Below, one piece after another: positions 44,478 through 52,897 of a stretch of DNA of 56,714 bases; positions within the stretch are counted from its first letter, which is position 1; each line of letters starts with the position of its first letter. Where the stretch lies: NCBI GenBank assembly GCA_029261455.1, contig JAJDBH010000073.1:1-56714 (forward strand), read 5' to 3'. The position numbers and the translations under genes were made by a program. Origin of the DNA: Nitrospinaceae bacterium (lineage in GTDB: Bacteria; Nitrospinota; Nitrospinia; Nitrospinales; VA-1). The notes beneath the pieces were generated by a model. The model made no database searches, was not told the DNA's origin, and worked only from the letters and a program-made list of their open reading frames with translations.

Positions 44478-46493
44478 TCAAAACTTTATGGTGGCTTTGG
44501 CAAATACCGAACGTTCCACCCGGGTTCCGGAGGTGAAGCTGACCGATTCGGATCCAAACTCATCGTGTTCTTGTTCCAGCAGGTTCTGGCCTGAGATGCT
44601 TATTTCGTATGACTTTGTAGGCTGCCAACCCAGGCGCAGGTCCAGCCTGGCGTAGGAGTCAACATTTATGTTGTCCAGGGCATCGACAAAATAGAGATCT
44701 GTATCGAATTCAAAACTATGAGGAAGGTTCAGATGGGAGCGAATATTCCATTGGAACTCGGGGTCGTTTCCTTCGGCGTTCTCAAAAACGAAGGTGGAAG
44801 TGGCAACCTGATCCAAATCGAGCTTGAAATAAGTAAAGCCAGCACTGAGTTGCCAGTTTTCCTGCACATCCCATTTGCCAAACAGTTCCACACCATAGGT
44901 TTTTCCTGACCCTTCATTAGTTTCATTAAACGGGCTGACATTATGTGCTGGTGATGGAGTGTTTTCGGCAAAAGCTGCTCCCTGCTCGCGGGTTTGCAAA
45001 TTGTTGTAAAAGTTGTAAAACAATGCGACATCAAGAAATACGTTTTTCTTGGCTTGTGTCCGATAGCCCAACTCCAAAGCCAAAACTTCTTCGGATTTTA
45101 CAAGATCGTTGCCAATCAGGGCGATAAGAGTTGTGCCGGAAAACTGTGAGTTGATTCGGATGCTATCTTCGGCTCGTGTCGGAGTTCGAACGGCACGGGA
45201 AACTGCGGCCCAAAAAGAATGTTTGGGGTCAGGTGTCCATAAGGCTCTGGCGCTGGGCTGCACTTCGATCCCGGTATAGTTGTTGAGTTCAATTTTTGAT
45301 CCTATAGTAAATTTGAGCAAATTGGGAAGGATCTGGATGTCATCTTGAACAAAGGCGCTGGTGATATGATTTAGGCGGCTATTGGGGCTTAATCGTATGG
45401 CAACACTATCTTCGAAGGAATCGACGATGAATCGCTGACCTCCTCCCCAGATAATTTTTTGCTTTTCCCCTAATTGAAAGCTGTGTTGAAAGTCTATGTC
45501 GTAAGTGTCGATCAGGCTTCTTTTAGTCGTGGCTCCTCGACGGCTGACATGATCGAAATAAAATTGAGCTGTCATTTCTGAGTTCTTAGAATTTTTATGT
45601 TTCCACCGGCTGAGAAAGTTGACTCCATCGATTTTTACAGCCCTATTGAAACTCGCAGTGCTTGAACCAGATACGACATTGTCTTTCGCTCTTTCATTCG
45701 ATTCTCCTTTGTAAATATCTCCTTGGAATGTGAAAGCGTTGGTTTCCGATTTTTTCCAATCCATGCGGAACCCACCGCGAGAGCCATCCCAGGAATCGGC
45801 CTCGGACTCCCCTGATTTTCCTGCAAAATCGTCCCGATTGAAATATTTTCCATAAACCCTGATGGTTTTGTCTTTTGCCAATTCTTCCCCATATCGGAAG
45901 GTTCCAACACCCCGCTCTTCACTTCCCACCCCAGCACTGACCATCCCTCCCAGAGTTTTTTCCGAGTGTTTTGTGATGATATTAATGACTCCATTGACGG
46001 CGTTTGCACCCCAAAGAGTTCCTCCTGGTCCACGAATGACCTCGATACGTTCAATGTCTTCCAAAACGAGATTATGTTCGTCCCAATTGACTCCGGAAAA
46101 ATAAGTTGTGTATATAGAACGGCCGTCAATCAAAACAAGTAACTTGTTGGAAAATCGGGAATTTGATCCGCGAGAAGTGACGGCCCATTTGTTAGAGTCG
46201 ATGCGGGCGACCTGCATTCCGGGTACCATACGGAAAAGTTCTGGAATGGCTGTTGCGTTTGAACGGCGAATGTCTTCTTGTGTAACCACGAAAACTGCCG
46301 CTGCCGCATTGGCCAGGGTTTCCTCCTTTTTAGAAACCGATTCGATTTTGATATTCATCAACGCGTCAAAATCCATGGCTTCCAGTTCTTCGAAGCTGAG
46401 GTCCGGGATTTTATCTGCAGGAGCTCCTATTGCCGGGGTGCTAAAATTGTGCAGACAATAAAATAAAATGCAGAGGTATGCGAAGGGTTTCAT
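44478..46493 (-). CDS. TonB-dependent outer-membrane receptor
   Basis: A 671-residue receptor. A signal peptide (about 1-23) is followed by LSFEELEAMDFDALMNIKIESVSKK, then the plug domain with VVTQEDIRRSNATAIPELFR, RGSNSRFSNKLLVLIDGRS, IERIEVIRGPGGTLWGANAV and GVINIITK. The rest is a beta-barrel ending in FAKATIKF with a C-terminal Phe as required for barrel assembly. The size and plug resemble cobalamin/iron-type receptors, but the ligand is unknown. The stop is one base from the YfiR-like gene, so receptor, YfiR and kinase form an operon. No Shine-Dalgarno sequence precedes the ATG; TACAAC lies seven bases upstream. Confidence 0.93.
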   Translation of the reverse strand: MKPFAYLCILFYCLHNFSTPAIGAPADKIPDLSFEELEAMDFDALMNIKIESVSKKEETLANAAAAVFVVTQEDIRRSNATAIPELFRMVPGMQVARIDSNKWAVTSRGSNSRFSNKLLVLIDGRSIYTTYFSGVNWDEHNLVLEDIERIEVIRGPGGTLWGANAVNGVINIITKHSEKTLGGMVSAGVGSEERGVGTFRYGEELAKDKTIRVYGKYFNRDDFAGKSGESEADSWDGSRGGFRMDWKKSETNAFTFQGDIYKGESNERAKDNVVSGSSTASFNRAVKIDGVNFLSRWKHKNSKNSEMTAQFYFDHVSRRGATTKRSLIDTYDIDFQHSFQLGEKQKIIWGGGQRFIVDSFEDSVAIRLSPNSRLNHITSAFVQDDIQILPNLLKFTIGSKIELNNYTGIEVQPSARALWTPDPKHSFWAAVSRAVRTPTRAEDSIRINSQFSGTTLIALIGNDLVKSEEVLALELGYRTQAKKNVFLDVALFYNFYNNLQTREQGAAFAENTPSPAHNVSPFNETNEGSGKTYGVELFGKWDVQENWQLSAGFTYFKLDLDQVATSTFVFENAEGNDPEFQWNIRSHLNLPHSFEFDTDLYFVDALDNINVDSYARLDLRLGWQPTKSYEISISGQNLLEQEHDEFGSESVSFTSGTRVERSVFAKATIKF

Positions 46494-46646
46494 AGTCTAG
46501 GTTGTAGTAAAGTCACAGGGTGAATTATCTTCTTTAGTGTCCTAGCTTAATCATCCAGTTTCAGGTAAAACTCATAATAGGTCAACCCCTCCTCTTATTA
46601 GTGCCTGAATTTTCAGGGTAAAACCAGCTTCACGCCAGATTGGGGG

Positions 46647-47390
46647 CTAGTAGTCGATGATTTCCCCACCGGAAATTCTTCTGGCCTGTTTATCATATTC
46701 GAGAGGATGATCCCAGCCGGGCAGAATAGTGCCGTCCGGTGAGTAAGGGCCGATCTTGCTCCAGGTTCCCGCTTGCTGTTCAGCAACATATTCCATTTCC
46801 AGAATCGTTTTGGGGTTTTTGTAACCGTACTTGGAGGGGGCGATCAACCGCAATGGGAATCCGTGGGCGTCAGAAAGAGATTCGCCGTTCATGCTATGGA
46901 CCAGTAGAACCCGGTCTTGATTTAATGCATCGCATGACAAGTATTCCTTGTACTCATCACCGCAATGAAACACCACACCTTGAGCGGAAGCATGAGGAAG
47001 AATCACCTGTTCGAGTTCTTTTATTGAGAACCCGCGCCATTCGGCACGGGCTGACCAGCATTCCACACATTTGAGTCTGGAAGATTGTGACTGAGCTGGA
47101 AGGTTCTTCAGCTCAGCCAGCGTGAATGTTGTTGGGGATTCGCACAAACCACTTATCTTCAACGTCCAAGTTTTGGCGTTGATGCGACGCATCGGTTTCC
47201 AGAAATTAATGTAGAAGGAGCGGTGTTTCCCTTCTCGGGTTTTGCCAACAAAATCGGTTCCTGAAAACGAGTCTATTTCCTGTCCCCATACTTTTTCAGG
47301 GCCGCGAAACAGGTTCCAGAAAAATAGAGCCGCTGTCCAAAGCCCTCCTTTTATAAAAAGACGGCGTGTTAATTTTCCTATTTGACGCAT
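46647..47390 (-). CDS. Tat-exported molybdopterin oxidoreductase, sulfite oxidase/MsrP-like fold
   Basis: A 247-residue protein with a Tat-type signal (LTRRLFIKGGLW, a T-R-R-x-F-x-K motif, then a hydrophobic stretch). The mature part is the sulfite-oxidase-type Mo-cofactor domain, with WTLKISGLCESPTTFTLAEL and the metal-binding Cys in RLKCVECWSARAEWRG (Cys108 by analogy with CVEAWS of YedY/MsrP). FPLRLIAPSKYGYKNPKTI and MEYVAEQQAGTWSKIGPY complete the family pattern. Substrate and electron partner are unknown; no MsrQ-like heme membrane partner is adjacent. The first 13 bases overlap the end of the SUMF1-like gene. It is followed, after 153 bases, by the TonB receptor. Confidence 0.88.
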   Translation of the reverse strand: MRQIGKLTRRLFIKGGLWTAALFFWNLFRGPEKVWGQEIDSFSGTDFVGKTREGKHRSFYINFWKPMRRINAKTWTLKISGLCESPTTFTLAELKNLPAQSQSSRLKCVECWSARAEWRGFSIKELEQVILPHASAQGVVFHCGDEYKEYLSCDALNQDRVLLVHSMNGESLSDAHGFPLRLIAPSKYGYKNPKTILEMEYVAEQQAGTWSKIGPYSPDGTILPGWDHPLEYDKQARRISGGEIIDY

Positions 47391-48019
47391 CGAAATCCCA
47401 GAAAAATGAATCGCTCTGAAGGAGCGATCAGGTTACGGTCAAAAGTTTTACCGTATTCGTATTCCAAGTGATGGTTCCACAGTCCACCTCGGGTGACCTT
47501 TTTCCCATTTTCAGAACTCGCAGTCCATTCCCAGACCGAGCCTGACATGTCGCGGACTCCATACGGTGAGTTGTCCTTTTTGTTGAGCCCAACTCGGCGC
47601 TTAATGATTCCCGAGTAGAACGGGTGTGGTTTTTTGCGCAGAGGCTTGTTTCCCCAAGGATAGATTCGGGCATCGGTTCCTCGAGCAGACTTTTCCCACT
47701 CCTCTTCCGTGGGCAGGCGTTTGCCAGCTTGCTTGCAAAAAGTTTTAGCCTGATACCAGGTTATGTTGGTGACAGGGTGAGGCTCGAACCCTTTCCAGAA
47801 AGTATGACCTGAAAACTGTTGCTGGAATTCCTCATTGGTCACTTCAAACCTGTCGATGAAGAACGGCTCAAGTTGTGTGCTTCTTTTTGGAGAGGCATAA
47901 TCATCGGCATTGTCACCCATGATAAATTCCCCTGCGGGCACTATCATCATCTCAGCTGCGTCAGCACTGATTAATCCTGATGCAAACATTAAGAAAGCAG
48001 AAAGGGCCAGTAATTTCAT
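47378..48019 (-). CDS. SUMF1/formylglycine-generating-enzyme-like protein, exported
   Basis: A 213-residue protein with a signal sequence (LLALSAFLMFASGLISADA). The mature part has the sulfatase-modifying-factor fold: MIVPAGEFIMGDNADD, FFIDRFEVTNEEF, NITWYQAKTFCKQAGKRLPTEEEWEKSARG, GVRDMSGSVWEWTAS and LGFRCVK. The catalytic Cys pair of true formylglycine-generating enzymes is not evident and the final region differs, so it is more likely a binding or accessory protein of the family. It overlaps the Mo-cofactor gene by 13 bases, implying coupled expression. TACAAT lies six bases before ATG 48019 and no Shine-Dalgarno is present, so this may also be leaderless. Confidence 0.82.
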   Translation of the reverse strand: MKLLALSAFLMFASGLISADAAEMMIVPAGEFIMGDNADDYASPKRSTQLEPFFIDRFEVTNEEFQQQFSGHTFWKGFEPHPVTNITWYQAKTFCKQAGKRLPTEEEWEKSARGTDARIYPWGNKPLRKKPHPFYSGIIKRRVGLNKKDNSPYGVRDMSGSVWEWTASSENGKKVTRGGLWNHHLEYEYGKTFDRNLIAPSERFIFLGFRCVK

Positions 48020-48424
48020 AAGACTATTGTAAATCGAAAAAAGAAAAACGGTTTAGAAAAGCACTACTCTTAAGTTGTCCAAATTATAGAGGGTTAAGAG
48101 GAGAGGGCGAACGAGTTTATTCCATTGGATTGTGCATTGTTACTATGTCTACGAAACTCAGGAGGCTAAATTAATATTGGAAATGCCAGGGAGCTGTTGT
48201 ATTGTGTGTAAGTAGTCGTATTTTTGCAGGTTGCGCTATTTTTATCTTTGTTAGAAGGCAGTTAGTAATGATTTTATCAAACAAGTAAATCATTAAAGAA
48301 AGAATTCCAACGCATGTTCAGCTAGGGAGGCTGTTACCAAATAGGACATCTTCTATGCGGACTCATTCAGACTTGGTGCCCGCCGATTCCCTTTCATAGA
48401 TTAACCAATACATTAAACAAGCTT
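48020..48424. other. Divergent intergenic region, 405 bases
   Basis: It contains the TACAAT (minus strand, 48031-48026) of the SUMF1-like gene and a perfect nine-base inverted repeat, TAATGATTT (48266-48274) and AAATCATTA (48287-48295), with a 12-base spacer, which could be an operator or hairpin. An isolated AGGAGG (48160-48165) precedes a 12-codon frame (TTG 48177 to TAG) encoding three cysteines. No gene of normal length is visible. Confidence 0.4.
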
Positions 48425-49558
48425 ATGACCGAGAAAGAAAGACAATTGACCCCCCAGCCTGATCACACTCAACAATCTAACTCTCAGCCAGAAGATGAAA
48501 TTAACCTTTTGGATTTGCTGGAAGTTCTAGTCAGGAAGAAAGTGCTTTTGTTTTTTACTACATTTCTCTTTACTGCGCTTTCGATTTTTTATGCATTCTC
48601 AATCACACCCACTTATAGAACTACTATTGGCTTCCAGCCTTATGAAAAAAGCTTAGCCTCGCTTTTTCCTGACTTTATTGCTGAAGTTCTTCCTAGTGTT
48701 TCTAGGTCAGAAAATGAGTCTCTATTGAGAGAGGAAAACTACCTGTTAAATAAATTTTTAACTGTATTTCAGTCTTATTCTGTTCAAGAAAAAGTATTCA
48801 ATGAGGGGAAATTTCTTCAGAGATTTGTTGACAGCAACCCTAATAGTGATACGGGAAAAAGGATTGTGCAAGAACTTAATAGGTCTATTCATGCAAGCGA
48901 TAGAGGGAAAGGGTTATCTGCTCAAACTGTTACTTTTGAACTAGAGGGAACAAAACCTGAAGTGATGTCAGATTTCTTGAATGCCTTAGCGGACCGGGCA
49001 AAAAGTGTGGTTGTAATTGGTGTGAAAGAGTTAATACAAAAGGGTGTTAAAGCTCAGATGGATATGCTCTCTGCCAAACTGGAAATATTTCGTTCTCAAG
49101 AAAAAGAGGAGAAGGCTGATAAAATCAGGCATTTTTCGGATAACCTTGAGATCGCTAAAAACTTAGGTATCTTGGACAATAATTTTGGCGGACCCACAAC
49201 AAATATATCCCTTTCGTTAGGGAGTTTTCCAATTTGGTATTTATATGGACAACGTGCTCTTGAACAAGAGTTGAAAGTGTTGCAGCGGCGAGGGGTCTCT
49301 CGCAAATATACTGAAAGAACTGCTGATTTGGATTTTAAATTAGCATATTTAACTAAAGTTGATTTGTCCAGAATAAATTTTGAGCCAGTCATTATCAGTC
49401 GGCTTAGTGTTCCTCCGGTTCATCCAATTAATTCCAGTAAAGTGAAAATTATTGCAATTGGAATTGCGGTGGGACTGTTTTTTGGCATCGCAATAGCTTT
49501 TTTAAGTAATTCGATGGCCCAACTGAAAGAAAGGTCAAAACTCCCCCCTCCTCATTAA
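48425..49558 (+). CDS. Wzz-type polysaccharide chain-length/co-polymerase protein
   Basis: A 377-residue inner-membrane protein with the Wzz layout: cytoplasmic N-terminus (DEINLLDLLEVLVRKKVLLFF), first helix about residues 38-58, a large helical periplasmic region, and a second helix near 342-362 (IIAIGIAVGLFFGIAIAFL) preceded by the Pro-rich VPPVHPINSSKVK typical of the family. It has no tyrosine-kinase domain, so it is the short Wzz form that sets O-antigen or similar glycan length. No Wzx/Wzy or glycosyltransferase genes are adjacent, which is unusual. ATG 48425 has no ribosome-binding site. Codon use looks slightly more AT-rich than its neighbours, a possible sign of transfer. Confidence 0.82.
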   Translation: MTEKERQLTPQPDHTQQSNSQPEDEINLLDLLEVLVRKKVLLFFTTFLFTALSIFYAFSITPTYRTTIGFQPYEKSLASLFPDFIAEVLPSVSRSENESLLREENYLLNKFLTVFQSYSVQEKVFNEGKFLQRFVDSNPNSDTGKRIVQELNRSIHASDRGKGLSAQTVTFELEGTKPEVMSDFLNALADRAKSVVVIGVKELIQKGVKAQMDMLSAKLEIFRSQEKEEKADKIRHFSDNLEIAKNLGILDNNFGGPTTNISLSLGSFPIWYLYGQRALEQELKVLQRRGVSRKYTERTADLDFKLAYLTKVDLSRINFEPVIISRLSVPPVHPINSSKVKIIAIGIAVGLFFGIAIAFLSNSMAQLKERSKLPPPH

Positions 49559-49665
49559 TTGTTTGTTCGTTGTGGTTGGTCTTGACGGCTTTGTGTAAAT
49601 GCGAAGAAGTTTCAACAAGTCTACAGATAGGCTTTTGACCGATTCAAGGGGACGCGCAATAAAAA

Positions 49666-51222
49666 TTATTCCCACTCGATGGTACCGGGGGGTTTGGAGC
49701 TGATATCATAGACCACCCGATTGACTCCATGCACTTCGTTGATGATACGGTTAGAGAGTTTGCCCAAGAGTTCGTATGGCAGGTGAGCCCAGTCGGCTGT
49801 CATGCCGTCGGTGCTGGTGACGGCTCGGATGGCCATCACGTTTTCGTAGGTGCGAGCATCTCCCATAACGCCTACAGTTTTTACTGGTAGCAGGACCGCA
49901 AACGATTGCCATAGGTCGTTATACAGGCCTGCTGCTTTCACTTCCTCAAGAATAATTTTATCTCCAGCGCAAAGAATCTTAAGGCGCTCGCGGGTCACAT
50001 CACCCAGAATACGGATGGCCAAGCCTGGACCCGGGAATGGCTGTCGATTGATGATTTCATCTGGCATGCCCATTTCGCGTCCTAGAACACGAACTTCATC
50101 CTTGAACAATTCACGAAACGGTTCGAGAAGTTTTAAGTTCATTTTTTCCGGCAGGCCCCCAACATTGTGGTGCGACTTGATCACTACTGATGGGCCTCCC
50201 TTGAAGGAAACGGACTCAATGACGTCGGGATACAATGTTCCCTGGGCCAGAAAGGTGAAGTCTCCGCGCTTTTTGGCCTCTTCTTCAAAGACTTCAATGA
50301 AGGTATTGCCGATGGATTTTCTTTTTAGTTCAGGGTCAGTGATATCTTTAAGTTTATCAAGAAACTTATCTGCAGCATCGATGACATCAAGGTTGATGTT
50401 AAAGTTGTCGCGAAATGTGCTTTCTACTTTGTCTTTTTCGCCGGATCGTAAAAGTCCGTTGTCTATGAACATGCAGTGCAGGTTATCGCCTATAGCTTTA
50501 TGAATCAGTATCGCCGCGACTGAAGAATCCACTCCACCGCTCAAGCCGCAAACAACCTTTGAGTCTCCCACCTTGTCTTGGATATCTTTGATCATATATT
50601 CGACCAGAGATTCCATTTTCCAGTTCTTCGAACACTGACAGATTTTGAACAGGAAGTTGTTGAGAATCCTTGTGCCTTCTACCGTGTGAACAACCTCCGG
50701 GTGAAATTGCAAGCCGTAGATATGGGCTACCGGGTCTTCAATGGCCGCCATGGGCGAGTTGTCTGTAAAGGCAATGCCCTTGAACCCGTTTGGCAACTTT
50801 GAGATGCGGTCTCCATGACTCATCCACACGGTGGAATTATTTTTCACCTCTTCAAACAGGTGGGAGAATTCTTTCAACATCAACTCGGCCCTACCGAACT
50901 CGCGATGTGGGGAGGGGGCTACCTTGCCGCCGAGCATATGGGTAATGAGTTGCATGCCGTAGCAGATGCCGAGAATGGGAGTTCCCAGTTCAAACAACTT
51001 TCGATCACAAATTGGTGAATCTTTTTCCTGAACGCTTGAAGGTCCTCCCGAGAGTATAATGCCTTTTGCATTAAAAGCTTTGATCTCGTCGAAAGGCAAG
51101 GTGCAAGGGTGAATCTCGCAATAGACTTGGGACTCACGCACTTTACGGGCGATGTTCTGGGTGTATTGCGATCCGAAATCAAGGATGAGAATTTTTTGTT
51201 CGTGCAGAATGTCTGTGGTCAT
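49666..51222 (-). CDS. guaA: GMP synthase (glutamine-hydrolysing)
   Basis: Converts XMP to GMP. The 518-residue protein has an N-terminal glutaminase with nucleophile Cys in [12 protein letters not shown] and catalytic His in [10 protein letters not shown], the ATP pyrophosphatase P-loop [18 protein letters not shown] and the C-terminal dimer domain ending in [13 protein letters not shown]. It lies 46 bases downstream of guaB on the same strand, the usual order, and is probably cotranscribed. No clear Shine-Dalgarno site precedes ATG 51222. It is convergent with the Wzz gene with a 107-base gap. Confidence 0.97.
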   Translation of the reverse strand: MTTDILHEQKILILDFGSQYTQNIARKVRESQVYCEIHPCTLPFDEIKAFNAKGIILSGGPSSVQEKDSPICDRKLFELGTPILGICYGMQLITHMLGGKVAPSPHREFGRAELMLKEFSHLFEEVKNNSTVWMSHGDRISKLPNGFKGIAFTDNSPMAAIEDPVAHIYGLQFHPEVVHTVEGTRILNNFLFKICQCSKNWKMESLVEYMIKDIQDKVGDSKVVCGLSGGVDSSVAAILIHKAIGDNLHCMFIDNGLLRSGEKDKVESTFRDNFNINLDVIDAADKFLDKLKDITDPELKRKSIGNTFIEVFEEEAKKRGDFTFLAQGTLYPDVIESVSFKGGPSVVIKSHHNVGGLPEKMNLKLLEPFRELFKDEVRVLGREMGMPDEIINRQPFPGPGLAIRILGDVTRERLKILCAGDKIILEEVKAAGLYNDLWQSFAVLLPVKTVGVMGDARTYENVMAIRAVTSTDGMTADWAHLPYELLGKLSNRIINEVHGVNRVVYDISSKPPGTIEWE

Positions 51223-51268
51223 GGCAATGAGGGAATCGGTTTAGCTAGTCCGGAGAAATTCCGGTGGT

Positions 51269-52735
51269 TCAATCGATATTATAATTCGGAGCTTCTTTGG
51301 TCACGATCACATCGTGAACGTGACTTTCACGTAGCCCGGACGGTGTGATCTTGATGAAAGAAGCATTCTTTCTCAATTCGTTAATGGTAGCGGCTCCGCA
51401 ATATCCCATACCTGCACGTAGTCCCCCTAAAAGCTGGTGGACGGTGAATGATAATGCGCCGCGGAAAGGAATGCGTGCTTCCACTCCTTCTGGAACCAAT
51501 TTGCTTTCAGAGAGTTCCCACTCTTGGAAGTATCGGTCGCTGGAGCCCTGAGACATGGCACCGATGGAACCCATGCCGCGGTATTCCTTATAGCTTCTGC
51601 CTTGATAAAGTATCTTTTCTCCGGGACTCTCTTCCGTTCCTGCAAATAGGGAGCCAATCATAACGGAGCTGGCTCCAGCGGCGATGGCTTTAGTGATGTC
51701 ACCTGAAAGCTTGATGCCGCCATCGGAAATAATGGGGATATTTTTTTTCTCTGCCACTTTAACGCATTCTGCGATGGCGGAAATTTGCGGCACGCCAACT
51801 CCTGACACCACACGGGTGGTGCAGATGGAACCTGGGCCAATGCCAACCTTGACTGCGTCGACCCCGGCTTTGATCAATGCATCGGTGCCTTTAGCAGTGG
51901 CTACATTGCCGCCTATTAATTGAAGCTTAGGAAAAGTTTTTTTAATCTCCCGAATGGTTGCCAGGACTTTCTCCGAATGCCCGTGGGCACTGTCTATCAC
52001 CAGAACGTCAAGCCCGACGCGGATTAAATCTTCAATATGTTCTACAGGGTTCTGGGCAACGCCCAAAGCGGCTCCTACCAGAAGTCTGCCCTTGGCATCT
52101 TTGGCGGCATTAGGGAATTTTCCGGATTTTTCGATATCTTTAGTGGTGATTAGTCCTTTGAGATGCCCTTTTTTGTCAACCACCAGCAACTTTTCGATGC
52201 GATTGTCATGCAGTAATTTTTTGGATTTTTCCAGCGGTGTGCCTTCTGGGATGGTGACCAGATCGTCTTTGGTCATCAGGGAACTGATTTTTTGGTTGAG
52301 ATTATTTTCGAACCGGAGGTCTCGGTTCGTCAGAATCCCCACCAGTTTTTTCTTCTGCGTGATGGGGATGCCCGTGATGTTGTATTTCCGCATTACTTCC
52401 AAGGCTTCGCTGATTTTCTGGTCGGGCTCCATGGTGATCGGGTCAGGGATCATGGCACTCACCGAGCGTTTGACTTTGTCGACCATTTTACGTTGCTTTT
52501 CCGGTGCGAGACTGCGGTGGATGATGCCGATTCCACCTTCTTGGGCCAAAGCAATAGCCAAACTTGTTTCTGTCACAGTGTCCATGGGGGCACTGATTAA
52601 GGGACTGTTCAATTTGATTTTGCGGGTTAATCGAGTCGAGAGATTTACGTCTACAGGCAAAACTTTCGAATGGGCAGGCAAGAGCAATACATCATCGAAA
52701 GTGAGATAGGTTGGGACATTTTTAGGGTCAATCAT
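51269..52735 (-). CDS. guaB: IMP dehydrogenase
   Basis: Oxidises IMP to XMP, the first step to GMP. The 488-residue protein has the N-terminal [17 protein letters not shown], a pair of CBS domains (about 95-205, including [21 protein letters not shown]), the NAD/IMP barrel with [11 protein letters not shown] and the catalytic-Cys loop [15 protein letters not shown], and the flap [15 protein letters not shown]. The ATG lies five bases after a perfect TATAAT with an extended TGC, and there is no ribosome-binding site, so the mRNA is predicted to begin at the start codon. guaA follows. Confidence 0.97.
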   Translation of the reverse strand: MIDPKNVPTYLTFDDVLLLPAHSKVLPVDVNLSTRLTRKIKLNSPLISAPMDTVTETSLAIALAQEGGIGIIHRSLAPEKQRKMVDKVKRSVSAMIPDPITMEPDQKISEALEVMRKYNITGIPITQKKKLVGILTNRDLRFENNLNQKISSLMTKDDLVTIPEGTPLEKSKKLLHDNRIEKLLVVDKKGHLKGLITTKDIEKSGKFPNAAKDAKGRLLVGAALGVAQNPVEHIEDLIRVGLDVLVIDSAHGHSEKVLATIREIKKTFPKLQLIGGNVATAKGTDALIKAGVDAVKVGIGPGSICTTRVVSGVGVPQISAIAECVKVAEKKNIPIISDGGIKLSGDITKAIAAGASSVMIGSLFAGTEESPGEKILYQGRSYKEYRGMGSIGAMSQGSSDRYFQEWELSESKLVPEGVEARIPFRGALSFTVHQLLGGLRAGMGYCGAATINELRKNASFIKITPSGLRESHVHDVIVTKEAPNYNID

Positions 52736-52740
52736 GAGGT

Positions 52741-52749
52741 ATTATAGCA
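52741..52749 (-). promoter_or_regulatory. Extended -10 promoter of guaB, leaderless start predicted
   Basis: On the minus strand TGC-TATAAT occupies 52749-52741, and only five bases separate it from ATG 52735. The perfect TATAAT with the TG extension can work without a good -35 box, and no good -35 is seen. The expected transcription start falls on the A of ATG. Confidence 0.6.
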
Positions 52750-52897
52750 GAATTTTTGTTAAAAATTTAAGATTGCAATACTAGCATGCCTGCTTATACG
52801 GTGGGAGGAAATTTTTCAAAGTCTCCCTGGTATTTGTTTTTCAGAGCTTTTTGGGAAAATGATCACCCCTCTATTTGAGTATGGTAATCTGACAAAT

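Noticed and set aside
46494-46646. Cobalamin riboswitch before the TonB receptor
   Set aside because: The 153-base gap is short and lacks the B12-box sequence.
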